In this document: positions 8,495 through 16,420 of the stretch, in pieces
Layout of the letters: each line of letters starts with the position of its first letter
How positions within the stretch are numbered: position 1 is the first letter of the stretch
Assembly: GCA_002381945.1 (NCBI GenBank)
Contig: DFXY01000002.1
Location: 107,916 to 135,946 of the forward strand
Reading direction: 5' to 3'
Length of the DNA stretch: 28,031 nucleotides
Source of the DNA: Bacteriovoracaceae bacterium UBA4096
GTDB lineage: Bacteria; Bdellovibrionota; Bacteriovoracia; Bacteriovoracales; Bacteriovoracaceae
The notes under the pieces: generated by a model
What the model saw: the letters and a program-made list of their open reading frames with translations, nothing else
Databases searched by the model: none
What the model was told of the DNA's origin: nothing
Position numbers and translations under genes: made by a program

Positions 8495-8761
8495 ATGATC
8501 ACTACAGCAAAGACAGCTGAACTCACTCAAAAGTTTGGCGGATCTGAGAAAAACACAGGTTCAGTTGAAGTACAGGTAGCTATTCTTACTGAAAGAATTA
8601 AAAACCTTACTCCACACTTTGAGAAAAACAAAAAAGATCACTCAGGAATGAGAGGTCTTATGAAGATGATCGGTCAGCGCCGTTCACTTCTTAAGCATTT
8701 GAGCAAGACTGATGAAGCTCGCTACGGCAAGTTGATTGCTGAGCTTGGTCTACGTAAGTAA
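8495..8761 (+). CDS. rpsO: 30S ribosomal protein S15
   Basis: The 88-residue protein matches the family's normal length of 88-89. Clear S15 signatures are TGSVEVQVAILTERI (21-35), HFEKNKKDHS (41-50), GLMKMIGQRRSLLKHL (54-69) and the C-terminal IAELGLRK. S15 binds the central domain of 16S rRNA and nucleates assembly of the small-subunit platform. In many bacteria it also represses its own translation through a leader structure. Here the 109-nt gap after the sigma gene holds a small ORF and a hairpin that could serve this role. A perfect 10-bp terminator follows the stop codon, so read-through into pnp is probably limited, as in the E. coli rpsO-pnp arrangement. The start is set by AAAGGAG; a longer in-frame reading from 8471 is not needed. 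Confidence 0.97.
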   Translation: MITTAKTAELTQKFGGSEKNTGSVEVQVAILTERIKNLTPHFEKNKKDHSGMRGLMKMIGQRRSLLKHLSKTDEARYGKLIAELGLRK

Positions 8762-8770
8762 TTAATGATG

Positions 8771-8801
8771 AAAGGGGGCCAAGTGGCCCCCTTTCTTTTT
8801 T
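8771..8801 (+). terminator. intrinsic terminator after rpsO
   Basis: A perfect 10-bp stem (AAAGGGGGCC and GGCCCCCTTT) with loop AAGT is followed by CTTTTTT. It lies 10 nt after the rpsO stop and separates rpsO from pnp. Confidence 0.93.
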
Positions 8802-8970
8802 GAAGGTCCGATAAGAGGTCCTGAGTATTTTAAGAGATAAAAAGTAAGTTCGAATTTTTTCAATTTCCTCTTTATCTCTCAAACTCCCGACTCTCATCAA
8901 TCCTTCCAAAACATTAAAATATAAAACATTTAAGGCGTAACCTTTGTTGCGTCGATTTTCAGGAGACTCT
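8802..8970 (+). promoter_or_regulatory. pnp promoter/leader region with a long stem-loop
   Basis: Between the rpsO terminator and pnp lies a perfect 9-bp inverted repeat, AGAGATAAA (8833-8841) and TTTATCTCT (8871-8879), with a 29-nt loop. Further down is a TATAAA (8920-8925) that could be a -10 box, though no good -35 is seen. The 8-bp direct repeat AAAACATT occurs at 8908 and 8923. If transcription starts upstream, the repeat would form a leader hairpin reminiscent of the one controlling pnp in E. coli. Confidence 0.4.
8961..8966 (+). promoter_or_regulatory. ribosome binding site fixing the pnp start
   Basis: AGGAGA lies 4 nt before ATG 8971. This rejects the longer in-frame reading from TTG 8944. 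Confidence 0.8.
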
Positions 8971-11094
8971 ATGTTGAATAACAAAAAAGAATTTAAAATG
9001 AACTACGGTGGTAAGGAAATTACCTTGGAGACCGGACGTCTTGCTAAGCAAGCGACATCTTCAATCCTCGCATCTTGTGAAGGAACGCAGGTTCTCGTCA
9101 CACTTATGTGTGCTAAAGAAGTAAATGATGGGCAGGATTTTTTCCCGCTCATGGTTGATTATAAAGAAAAGTTCTACGCTGCCGGTAAATTCCTTGGTGG
9201 ATTTATGAAGCGCGAAAGCCGTCCATCAAACGCAGAAATTCTGATTATGCGTCTTATTGATCGTCCTCTCCGCCCACTTTTCCCTGAAGGATTTATGTAT
9301 GAAACTATTGTGACAGCACAAGTGTTGTCTCACGGTTCGGGTGATCCAGAAGTTCTGGCAGGTTTAGGTGCTTCTGCTGCCATTTCAATCTCTGATGTCC
9401 CTTTTAATGGTCCACTTGGGTTTGCGAAAGTAGGCAGAGTTGATGGGAAGTTGACGCTTAACCTAAGTAAGGAAGAGTTCAAGTCTTCTAATATCGAACT
9501 TCTGGTTGCTGGTACTAATGAAGCAGTCCTTATGGTTGAAGGTGAGGCCAATGAAGTTTCTGAAGCCGAGATGCTTGAAGCGATCACATTCGGTCATACG
9601 AACATCAAAGAATTCTGTAAATTAGTTGATAAGATGGTTAAAGAAGTTGGCGCTAAGAAGCGTGAGTTCACTCCTGTAACTCCGAACGCAACTCTTATGA
9701 CTGAATCATTCAAAGATTTCACAGCTGAGGCCCGTAAAGTTCTTGCGATCAATGTTAAACAAGAGCGTTCTAGTGCTACATCAGCTCTTAAGAAACAGAT
9801 CAAGGAAGCACTTAAAAATAATCCAGCTAAATTTGGATTAACTGAGACTTCTGATTTCGGAAAAGAAGCAGCTAAAGTTACTGACGAAGTTCTTTATAAG
9901 CTTATGCGTGCTGATATCCTTAATGAGGAAAAACGTATTGCTGGTCGTCCGGTAAATAAAGTTCGTGAGATCGAAACTGAAACTTCAATCCTTAACTCTG
10001 TTCACGGATCGGCACTTTTTACACGTGGTGAAACCCAGGTTCTTGCCGCTGTCACTATCGGTGGTAAAGAAGGTGAGCAAATGTACGACTCTATCCACGG
10101 TGTTGGTTTTGATAAATTCTACCTTCACTATGCTATGCAACCGTTCTCGGTTGGAGAAGCTCGTGGTTATAGAGGTGTTGGCCGACGTGAGGTTGGTCAC
10201 GGGAACCTTGCTGAGCGTGCTCTTAAAAAAGCTATGCCATCACAAACTGATTTCCCTTACACTATCCGTATTGCTGCTGAAGTTTTAGAGTCAAACGGTT
10301 CTTCTTCAATGGGGTCAGTGTGTTCTGGTTCTATGGCGCTTATGGATGCTGGTGTTCCTCTTAAAGGACCTGTTGCAGGGATTGCCATGGGGCTTATTAA
10401 AGAAGGCGATAAGTATAAGATCCTTACGGATATCCTTGGTGATGAAGATCATTTGGGAGATATGGATTTCAAACTTGCTGGTACTAAAGATGGTATTACA
10501 GCGATTCAAATGGATATGAAAATCGCCGGAATTTCTGAACAGATTTTCCGTGAAGCTCTGGCCCAGGCAAAAGAAGCTCGTATTCACATCCTTGGCGAGA
10601 TGTCGAAAACCATTACTTCACACCGTCCAACTTTCAAGGCCGGTGTTCCTCAAATCAAGTCTTTCAAAATTGCTCCGGATAAAATTGGCGCTCTTATTGG
10701 ACCTGGTGGGAAAAACATCAAAGCTCTTCAGGAAAACTTCAAAGTTACTATGGATGTTGCTGAAGATGGAACTGTTAAAGTTCTCGGTGTTGATGTTTCA
10801 AAAATCGATGAAGTGATTGCTCTTGCTGATATGCAATTAAATGGCCCGAAAATCGGTGCTGTTTATAAAGGTACAGTAGTGACAATCAAAGAATACGGAG
10901 CTTTTGTTGATATTGTTCCTGGACTAGCTGGTCTGGTTCACGTTTCAGAAATTGCTGATGAACGTGTTAATGACCCGAATGAATTTTTAACTGAAGGTCA
11001 GCTTTTGGATGTTAAAGTTCTTGAAGTTGATCGCTTTGGTAAAATCAAGCTTTCCGCTAAGGCCGTAGCACCTGTGCCTAAGAAGGCCAAGTAG
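8971..11094 (+). CDS. pnp: polynucleotide phosphorylase (PNPase)
   Basis: This 707-residue enzyme (E. coli 711) carries out phosphorolytic 3'-5' RNA degradation and is a core part of RNA turnover. It has two RNase PH-like domains. The second carries the metal/phosphate-site segment GDEDHLGDMDFK at about residues 489-500, where the catalytic aspartates lie. A KH domain follows, with GPGGKNIK near 576, then an S1 domain from about 629 (KGTVVTIKEYGAFVDIVPGL). The C-terminus ends soon after S1, without the long tail some species have. The start is set by AGGAGA 4 nt upstream. The dut gene begins 1 nt after the stop, so pnp heads an operon continuing through dut and probably to the peptide transporter. 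The preceding terminator means pnp needs its own promoter or read-through. Confidence 0.97.
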   Translation: MLNNKKEFKMNYGGKEITLETGRLAKQATSSILASCEGTQVLVTLMCAKEVNDGQDFFPLMVDYKEKFYAAGKFLGGFMKRESRPSNAEILIMRLIDRPLRPLFPEGFMYETIVTAQVLSHGSGDPEVLAGLGASAAISISDVPFNGPLGFAKVGRVDGKLTLNLSKEEFKSSNIELLVAGTNEAVLMVEGEANEVSEAEMLEAITFGHTNIKEFCKLVDKMVKEVGAKKREFTPVTPNATLMTESFKDFTAEARKVLAINVKQERSSATSALKKQIKEALKNNPAKFGLTETSDFGKEAAKVTDEVLYKLMRADILNEEKRIAGRPVNKVREIETETSILNSVHGSALFTRGETQVLAAVTIGGKEGEQMYDSIHGVGFDKFYLHYAMQPFSVGEARGYRGVGRREVGHGNLAERALKKAMPSQTDFPYTIRIAAEVLESNGSSSMGSVCSGSMALMDAGVPLKGPVAGIAMGLIKEGDKYKILTDILGDEDHLGDMDFKLAGTKDGITAIQMDMKIAGISEQIFREALAQAKEARIHILGEMSKTITSHRPTFKAGVPQIKSFKIAPDKIGALIGPGGKNIKALQENFKVTMDVAEDGTVKVLGVDVSKIDEVIALADMQLNGPKIGAVYKGTVVTIKEYGAFVDIVPGLAGLVHVSEIADERVNDPNEFLTEGQLLDVKVLEVDRFGKIKLSAKAVAPVPKKAK

Positions 11095-11095
11095 T

Positions 11096-11557
11096 ATGAT
11101 GCCAGTAGAAGTTTTAGTAAAAACTCTGGATCATTACGATCCTGAATTTGAACTACCTTTTTACGCAACTGAGGGCGCTGCTGGTGCGGACATCCGGGCC
11201 AGTATCCCTGAAAAAAAATCTCTTATTGTTAAACCAGGGGAGCGAGTTCTCGTTCCCACTGGTCTTGCAATGGAAATACCTTTTGGTTTTGAAGTACAAG
11301 TTCGTCCTCGTTCTGGTCTTTCACTTAAGACGCCACTTATGATTGTAAATTCCCCCGGGACTATCGATTGCGATTATCGTGGTGAAGTAAATATTATTAT
11401 TGGAAACTTTGGTAAGGAAGAATTCACCATCGAACACGGACTTCGTATTGCTCAACTCGTAATTGCTCCAGTCATTCAAGCGAAGTATTCGGTCACGAAT
11501 AGTTTGGGTGAGACCAAGAGAGGGGCAGGCGGTTTCGGGTCTACCGGGACTAGATAA
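11096..11557 (+). CDS. dut: dUTP diphosphatase (dUTPase), trimeric type
   Basis: The 153-residue protein has all five motifs of the trimeric dUTPase family: AGADIRA (29-35), PRSGLSLK (71-78), GTIDCDYRGE (88-97, with Asp91 as the likely catalytic base), RIAQLVI (117-123) and the C-terminal arm RGAGGFGSTG (142-151). It hydrolyses dUTP to dUMP and pyrophosphate, which keeps uracil out of DNA and supplies dUMP for thymidylate synthesis. The ATG follows the pnp stop by 1 nt, with AGAAGG inside the end of pnp as ribosome site. A second ATG directly follows, so the start may be 11096 or 11099. The gene looks intact and active. Confidence 0.97.
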   Translation: MMPVEVLVKTLDHYDPEFELPFYATEGAAGADIRASIPEKKSLIVKPGERVLVPTGLAMEIPFGFEVQVRPRSGLSLKTPLMIVNSPGTIDCDYRGEVNIIIGNFGKEEFTIEHGLRIAQLVIAPVIQAKYSVTNSLGETKRGAGGFGSTGTR

Positions 11558-11577
11558 CTCTTACAAAGGATATATCT

Positions 11578-11859
11578 ATGGAATTGAAAGTTCCTTATTC
11601 TCAGATTACAGATAAGAAGCAAGGTTACGAGCAGGCCAAAAAGCTCATACCTGAAGTGATCCAAAAATTTGGAGTTTCAGCAGATATGAATAATGATGAT
11701 GCGACTTCAACCTTGACCGCCAAAGGTTCAGGCTTTAGCGCTAAAATTGAATTCAAAGAAACTGAAGCGATAGTAAATGTTGATCTTGGATTTTTATTAA
11801 AACCGTTTAAAAGTAAAATTTTAGACACAATCGAGAAACAAATTAAGAAAGTAGTATGA
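11578..11859 (+). CDS. polyhydroxyalkanoic acid system family protein (small, unknown role)
   Basis: This 93-residue protein resembles the small polyhydroxyalkanoic-acid-system (PHA granule region) family. It has an N-terminal strand (LKVPY), a helix with a Lys/Ala-rich segment (GYEQAKKLIPEVIQKFG), then strands with a GSGFSAKIEF pattern. It ends with the hallmark LGFLLKPFKSKI and a Lys-rich helix. Members often occur away from PHA genes and their function is not known; some were linked to granules only by neighbourhood. No PHA synthase is in this window, so the name should not be read as a role. A good AAAGGA site precedes the ATG. The stop overlaps the ferredoxin ATG (ATGA), so the two are coupled. 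Confidence 0.7.
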   Translation: MELKVPYSQITDKKQGYEQAKKLIPEVIQKFGVSADMNNDDATSTLTAKGSGFSAKIEFKETEAIVNVDLGFLLKPFKSKILDTIEKQIKKVV

Positions 11860-12383
11860 CCAATCATAAATGCACATTATGGCCTTCAGGAGAAATCCTG
11901 GAACTCAATGACCAGGAGACTCTTCTGACTCAATTGAAGAAGGCCGGAAAAAAAATTAAATCCAGTTGTGGTGGCTGTGCCACTTGTTCAGACTGCGCCA
12001 TTATTGTGAAATCTGGCGAGTTGAATTTAACAGCTCAAACTTTTGAAGAACTTCGCCTCTTGGGGAATGTTTTTCATATCACTAAAGAAAGACTGTCTTG
12101 TCAGACTAGAATTCTGGGAGACGTCACTTTGGATATTTCGGCCCATGAAAAACCTACTAAAGAGAAGGTCTCAAAGCCTTCAGTGCCAAAAAGCACCACA
12201 GTAAGGCTTAAAAAGCGGGAAGAAGTAGAGCGCACGGCCATAGAAAGTAAGGAAAAAAACCAAGAAAAACCGTCGGATACTTGGTATCGTCATTGGGAAA
12301 AAGAAGACGAAGATCCAAATAAACCTAAGCGATTAGGTGGCAACAAGCGGGTCAAGCCTTTTAATTTTAATGATTCTGAATAG
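11856..12383 (+). CDS. 2Fe-2S ferredoxin with a charged C-terminal tail
   Basis: The 175-residue protein begins with a 2Fe-2S ferredoxin domain of about 100 residues. The cluster ligands read C38-x5-C44-x2-C47 (CGGCATCSDC) and a distal Cys in RLSCQTRI near residue 87, the adrenodoxin/Isc-type spacing. An extra Cys41 sits within the loop. The domain should carry electrons in the cytoplasm; the partner is unknown. From about residue 105 there is a 70-residue tail rich in Lys, Glu, Pro and Ser, probably disordered, with a Trp-Tyr-Arg-His-Trp patch (WYRHWEKEDED). That tail is not part of normal ferredoxins, which are about 110 residues. The gene overlaps the preceding one by ATGA and is followed by the transporter after 22 nt. 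Confidence 0.85.
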   Translation: MTNHKCTLWPSGEILELNDQETLLTQLKKAGKKIKSSCGGCATCSDCAIIVKSGELNLTAQTFEELRLLGNVFHITKERLSCQTRILGDVTLDISAHEKPTKEKVSKPSVPKSTTVRLKKREEVERTAIESKEKNQEKPSDTWYRHWEKEDEDPNKPKRLGGNKRVKPFNFNDSE

Positions 12384-12405
12384 AGCTAATAAATAGGAGT
12401 GTACT

Positions 12406-13800
12406 ATGTCACAAGCAGCAACGGCTGCCGCGAATCTCGAAGCGGTAGACAACAAGTTTCCCTCACAGATTAAGTACATCGTAGGTAATGAAGCCTGCGA
12501 GCGTTACAGTTACTATGGGATGAGATCTATCCTGACAGTATTCATGATTCAAGTTCTTCTCATGCAAGAAGCTGAAGCGACTTCAACGTATCACTTATTC
12601 GCTGGTGCGTGTTATCTCTTCCCACTTCTTGGTGCTTTTATCTCGGATAGATTCTGGGGTAAGTATAAGACAATCCTTTATCTTTCTCTGGTTTATTGTC
12701 TTGGTCACGCTGTCCTTGCCATTTGGGAAACTAAGCTTGGTCTTTATTGGGGTTTAGGGCTTATCGCTCTTGGTTCTGGTGGTATTAAGCCATGTGTTTC
12801 TGCTCACGTCGGTGATCAGTTCAAGGCCAATCAACAGCATCTTCTTAAGAAAGTTTATGAAGTATTTTATTTCATGATTAACTTTGGTTCTTTCTTCTCG
12901 ACGATTGTTACTCCATGGACTCTTAAAGCTTACGGACCATCGATTGCTTTTGGTATTCCCGGTGTTTTAATGCTTATTGCTACATTCATTTTCTGGATGG
13001 GCCGTAAGGAATTTATTCACGTTCCACCGACTAAATCTGATGGGCATGGGTTGTTTCAGGTTATGAGATCAGCATTCAAACACTCAAGCACACGTAAAAC
13101 TGGCGAATCATTCCTTGATGGTGCGATTAAAGACCACAGCCGTGAGCAAATTGATGCTGTTAAAGCAGTATTTGATATCGCTAAGCTCTTTGCTTCAATC
13201 ACCATTTTCTGGGCGTTGTTTGATCAGCACGGTTCTTCATGGGTAATTCAGGCGATGAACATGAACCTGGTATTCATGGGTGTTGAATTTGAGGCTTCTC
13301 AGATTGCTGCCTGGAATCCGATCATGGTTATGGGACTCATTCCTCTTTTCTCAATGGTGGTTTACCCATTCCTTGATAAATTAAACATCACTTCAACTCC
13401 TATCAAGCGTATGACTCTTGGTATGTTCGTCGCTGCTGCTTCTTTCGCCCTTATTGGCGGATTGCAAATGTGGATGGATTCATCTGCTGATAAAATCAAC
13501 GTAATGTGGCAGTTCTTCCCATACTTGGTTATCACCATGGCAGAAGTGATGATTTCAATCACTGGTCTTGAGTTTGCTTATACTCAAGCTCCTCGTGCTA
13601 TGAAGTCTTCAATCATGTCTATTTGGTTGTTAACTGTATTCTTTGGTAACTTGATTACTGCTTACGTTTCACAGATTAACTTCTTCCCAATCGCATCAAC
13701 TGGTTACTTCATGTTCTTCGCGGTTCTAATGGGATTATCAGCTCTGACTTTCTGGTACATGGGTACTAAGTATAGAGTTAAAAATTACATGGAAAAATAA
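12406..13800 (+). CDS. POT/PTR-family proton-coupled peptide transporter (MFS)
   Basis: This 464-residue inner-membrane protein has about 12-14 hydrophobic segments. The POT signature ExxER is present as EACER (Glu29, Glu32, Arg33) followed by YSYYGMRS in helix 1. The GGIKPCVSAHVGDQF segment in helix 4 and FYFMINFGSF in helix 5 are also family hallmarks. These transporters import di- and tripeptides with protons. For a predatory or protein-consuming bacterium this would suit uptake of prey peptides, but that is inference. AATAGGAG lies 7-8 nt upstream of the start. It is the last gene of the pnp-dut run and ends at a strong bidirectional terminator. It resembles the DtpT/DtpA type; the exact substrate range cannot be read from sequence. 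Confidence 0.9.
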   Translation: MSQAATAAANLEAVDNKFPSQIKYIVGNEACERYSYYGMRSILTVFMIQVLLMQEAEATSTYHLFAGACYLFPLLGAFISDRFWGKYKTILYLSLVYCLGHAVLAIWETKLGLYWGLGLIALGSGGIKPCVSAHVGDQFKANQQHLLKKVYEVFYFMINFGSFFSTIVTPWTLKAYGPSIAFGIPGVLMLIATFIFWMGRKEFIHVPPTKSDGHGLFQVMRSAFKHSSTRKTGESFLDGAIKDHSREQIDAVKAVFDIAKLFASITIFWALFDQHGSSWVIQAMNMNLVFMGVEFEASQIAAWNPIMVMGLIPLFSMVVYPFLDKLNITSTPIKRMTLGMFVAAASFALIGGLQMWMDSSADKINVMWQFFPYLVITMAEVMISITGLEFAYTQAPRAMKSSIMSIWLLTVFFGNLITAYVSQINFFPIASTGYFMFFAVLMGLSALTFWYMGTKYRVKNYMEK

Positions 13801-13803
13801 GAC

Positions 13804-13839
13804 AAAAAAAAGGCCCCTCGAAAGAGGGGCTTTTTTTTT
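13804..13839. terminator. bidirectional intrinsic terminator between convergent genes
   Basis: Stem GCCCCTC (13813-13819), loop GAAA, GAGGGGC (13824-13830), flanked by A8 on the left and T9 on the right. It therefore has a U-tract in either direction. It ends the peptide-transporter gene on + and the lipoprotein gene on -, whose stop codon lies in the T run. Confidence 0.93.
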
Positions 13840-15373
13840 ATTCAATTCTTGGAAAGATGAGGGGGTTAAACCACCCGTAAGTATAGGTACCATCCGGTAA
13901 TGGCTGCCAGACAGTCGTGGATGGATCAAATCCCCCGGAAGTTCTAATCATAGGAATTACATCATCCCAGTCGGCCACATCATTGAAGACAAAATAGCCG
14001 TCATCCTCCCCGCTGATTTCAACTTCCGTTGGGTTATCCTGTCGGGCATCAACGCCGCGCCAAATGTCTGACAAATAATCTGAGTATTGAGCACCTGGGG
14101 AAACACGATCCCAATCTCTCACAACCATCCTGATTCGAGCTTTAATATCAAAGGCAGTATCGAAGCAGTAGAATGTGTAGAAAGGACTGGTTCGACTACC
14201 AAGACCCATGAAGGGGTCCGCCGCCAAAGGTTTAGCTTTATATTTATTTTCAGGATAAGAAAATTGATCCTGAAGTGCCGGACTTATGAGTTTCGTGCCA
14301 TCCAGCATCTTATTAGCACTATAGGCCTCAATTAGATTTGGATTGAAACTTTTGCCTATGAATGAATTACTGAAGGCCGAAGCATAGTTACCATCAGTTG
14401 AAGCGATATAGTCAATTTGTGTAGATGCTAGGTTCCTTCGGAAGTTCGCGTAAGTAAGTGTTGGCTCAGGGACTTCATCATCCATTAGGCCGGTAAGTTC
14501 ATAAGTCTTTTTAAATATTTTATTAAGTTCTGTGTTGTAAATTTCAGTCACGCGAGTCGCTGATTTGGTAATTTGAGTGATTGGTCCTTTAATACAGGCC
14601 TCTACTTTTCCTCCACAATCAATCTTACGGTTTTTGATTTCATACTTTAAGATACCAGGAGGTGAGTTCTCGTCGGTTGTAAAAGTCACCGAAAGTGTAT
14701 CAACCGAAACTGTTCCAATATCACAATTTTCTCCGCCATCGGAGTCCTCGTAGTTAAAGCGACAAAGTTCTGCATCTTCAGCGAGCTGAAATTTTATTCT
14801 ATCTCCTACAGGAATATCTTTTGAAGCGATATCTCCGCAACCCATAACTCCATTGTTAGCGACAAGAGATTGACCCATACTGCCTGCTGCCGTAACGACA
14901 TGTGAATTATTGGTAGTATCACTAGTGCAATCTATTTGTAGATATTGGGAAGTCGAGTCACCGGGTATCTTGTTATAATACGAAAAAGGTGAGTAACCAA
15001 CATAGTCGCAAGTATTGGGACTTGAATTTATGCTAAAACTCATTCCCCCATGTTGAAGGGATAGTTCTTCAGCATCAAAAAAACAAGTTATGTCATTGGC
15101 GGCCTGATTACCCCTGAAGATTTCATTGGATAGGCCAGTCGTATTTTTTACTTCACAGGGCGCAGCTTGATTTCCGGAACCTGATTTATGGAGGTTGAAA
15201 TTTAGCAGGGCCGAGGACTCATTATTGATGCTGAAATAGTATTCAGAAGGTGGGACAGCAACTCCATCTGGCACTTCCGCATTGCCGCTCATCAGTTCAG
15301 GCGAAACTTTTTCATTGCAGCCTACCACTAATAAAGTGATGGCAAAGAGAGAAAGTTTTGAAACTGTTTTCAT
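13838..15373 (-). CDS. lipoprotein of unknown function, Cys-rich
   Basis: The 511-residue protein has a type II signal peptide: MKTVSKLSLFAITLLVVGC, with Cys19 as the likely lipidated residue. The residue after it is Asn, so retention by an Asp+2 rule does not apply and outer-membrane location is plausible. The mature part has 10 further cysteines, mostly in the first half, in settings that suggest disulfide-linked beta domains. It is rich in Ser, Asn, Asp and Gly, as surface-exposed proteins often are. No named domain is recognised. An AAGGAAT ribosome site precedes the start. It stands alone on the minus strand, ends at the shared terminator, and is divergent from the SH3/beta-barrel protein across 174 bp. 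Confidence 0.8.
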   Translation of the reverse strand: MKTVSKLSLFAITLLVVGCNEKVSPELMSGNAEVPDGVAVPPSEYYFSINNESSALLNFNLHKSGSGNQAAPCEVKNTTGLSNEIFRGNQAANDITCFFDAEELSLQHGGMSFSINSSPNTCDYVGYSPFSYYNKIPGDSTSQYLQIDCTSDTTNNSHVVTAAGSMGQSLVANNGVMGCGDIASKDIPVGDRIKFQLAEDAELCRFNYEDSDGGENCDIGTVSVDTLSVTFTTDENSPPGILKYEIKNRKIDCGGKVEACIKGPITQITKSATRVTEIYNTELNKIFKKTYELTGLMDDEVPEPTLTYANFRRNLASTQIDYIASTDGNYASAFSNSFIGKSFNPNLIEAYSANKMLDGTKLISPALQDQFSYPENKYKAKPLAADPFMGLGSRTSPFYTFYCFDTAFDIKARIRMVVRDWDRVSPGAQYSDYLSDIWRGVDARQDNPTEVEISGEDDGYFVFNDVADWDDVIPMIRTSGGFDPSTTVWQPLPDGTYTYGWFNPLIFPRIE

Positions 15374-15547
15374 ATTACATTCCTTCGAAAGACCTTAGTT
15401 CTCATGCAACTCTTCGGAAGCATGAAAAAGAAATTGAGAGGGTGTGTTTTTTACTCCTCTTTTTTTTCGGGTCGGGTTAGACTCATCCTGAGTACTTTTA
15501 TTTTACAATAGAGTCACAAGTTTCAGACTAAGAAGGTCGGGAAATTA
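15374..15547. promoter_or_regulatory. 174-bp divergent intergenic region with two hairpins
   Basis: The region holds a stem TCATGC/GCATGA (15402-15407, 15420-15425) enclosing C(TTCG)G, a stable tetraloop on the + strand. Next come AGAGG (15437-15441) and CCTCT (15456-15460) followed by T7, which is terminator-like on +. TACAAT (15504-15509) may be the -10 box of the + gene. I see no matching -35 at good spacing. Confidence 0.3.
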
Positions 15548-16420
15548 ATGTTTTCTTCTCATACTCATAAATTTCAAATACTTCCTCTGAAAACCATCTT
15601 TTACTTGCTTTTTTTGGTCTTCTTTTTCTGCCCTAAATTGTGGGCTTCTCAAGATGCAATCGTGACTGCAGACCGGGCGATTATTTATTCTGATCGTGAG
15701 ATGACTAGTCCAATCGGGTATGTCCGTAAGGGTAAAAAGATCGCCGTGGGAGAGATTCCCCGTAACCAGGCCCAGGTTTATCCCGTCGTAGTCTCCGGTA
15801 AAATCGCTTATATCCGGGTTATGGATGTGACCACTGAAAAAGAATCTATGGATTCTTCCCGTCTTGTGGCCGAACGCTTTAAGAAAACGACTTTGGAAGT
15901 TAAGAAGTCTAAGTTTGTGGCCTCTTATTTTCTTTTTAATTCTCAGATCACATTAGATAAAGAGAATGCGCAACTCATGGATAAAGACTCAGTTGCGTGG
16001 AATGGAGTTTCACTTAAAGGGGAAGTGCTTTTAAAAAACTCCTGGGATTTGCAGGTACTGCTTAATTACATGACGACCAAAGTAGAGACTGAAAAATTTA
16101 ATGTGGTGGAAGCGGGCCTTGGTGGTGCGTACCGCTTTATTGATATGAAAAAACTTATGGTGCGAGTTGAAGCACAATTCTTAGCTGTCCCCTTTAGCTC
16201 TTATGAAGTGGGAACAGATTTTTTGGTCAGAAGCTATGGTTACACTTTTGGAGCAGGCGTTAACGGTACTTATCTCTTAACTAAAAGTTGGGGAGTAGAG
16301 GGTTCTTTAGGCGTTTACAAAACTCATCTCTTAAAATTTAAGTCTCCCGAACCCTATAATGAAATCTCACCTTCATTTCTGGGTGCACGCTTTGGAATTG
16401 GGATTAACTATTCTTATTAG
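15548..16420 (+). CDS. exported protein with SH3-like N-terminus and outer-membrane beta-barrel-like C-terminus
   Basis: This 290-residue protein has a long N-terminal hydrophobic signal ending near WAS at about residue 34. Residues 36-95 read like a bacterial SH3 (SH3b) domain: AIVTADRAIIYSD, a GYVRKGKKIAVGE turn, and IAYIRV. Residues 145-290 show alternating hydrophobic/polar strands of the outer-membrane barrel type, such as SLKGEVLLK, WDLQVLLNYM, EAGLGGAYRF, YGYTFGAGV and GARFGIGINYSY. The C-terminus ends in an aromatic residue (Tyr), as barrels recognised by the BAM machinery usually do. It is probably an outer-membrane protein with a periplasmic or surface SH3b module that could touch peptidoglycan; that role is inferred. 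AAGAAGG lies 11 nt upstream. The stop is interlocked with the convergent gene (TTAG). Confidence 0.75.
   Translation: MFSSHTHKFQILPLKTIFYLLFLVFFFCPKLWASQDAIVTADRAIIYSDREMTSPIGYVRKGKKIAVGEIPRNQAQVYPVVVSGKIAYIRVMDVTTEKESMDSSRLVAERFKKTTLEVKKSKFVASYFLFNSQITLDKENAQLMDKDSVAWNGVSLKGEVLLKNSWDLQVLLNYMTTKVETEKFNVVEAGLGGAYRFIDMKKLMVRVEAQFLAVPFSSYEVGTDFLVRSYGYTFGAGVNGTYLLTKSWGVEGSLGVYKTHLLKFKSPEPYNEISPSFLGARFGIGINYSY

Noticed and set aside
8944..8970. Longer N-terminus for pnp from TTG 8944
   Set aside because: AGGAGA lies inside this stretch, 4 nt before ATG 8971, and the shorter start gives the normal PNPase length.
8691..8984. 97-residue minus-strand ORF across the rpsO-pnp gap
   Set aside because: It runs through the rpsO terminator, overlaps both rpsO and pnp, and has no ribosome site or recognisable sequence.
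10315..10587. 90-residue minus-strand ORF inside pnp
   Set aside because: It is antisense to the conserved catalytic part of PNPase, with no independent support.
14087..14335. 82-residue + strand ORF inside the lipoprotein gene
   Set aside because: It is antisense to a gene with a clear lipobox and has no supporting features.
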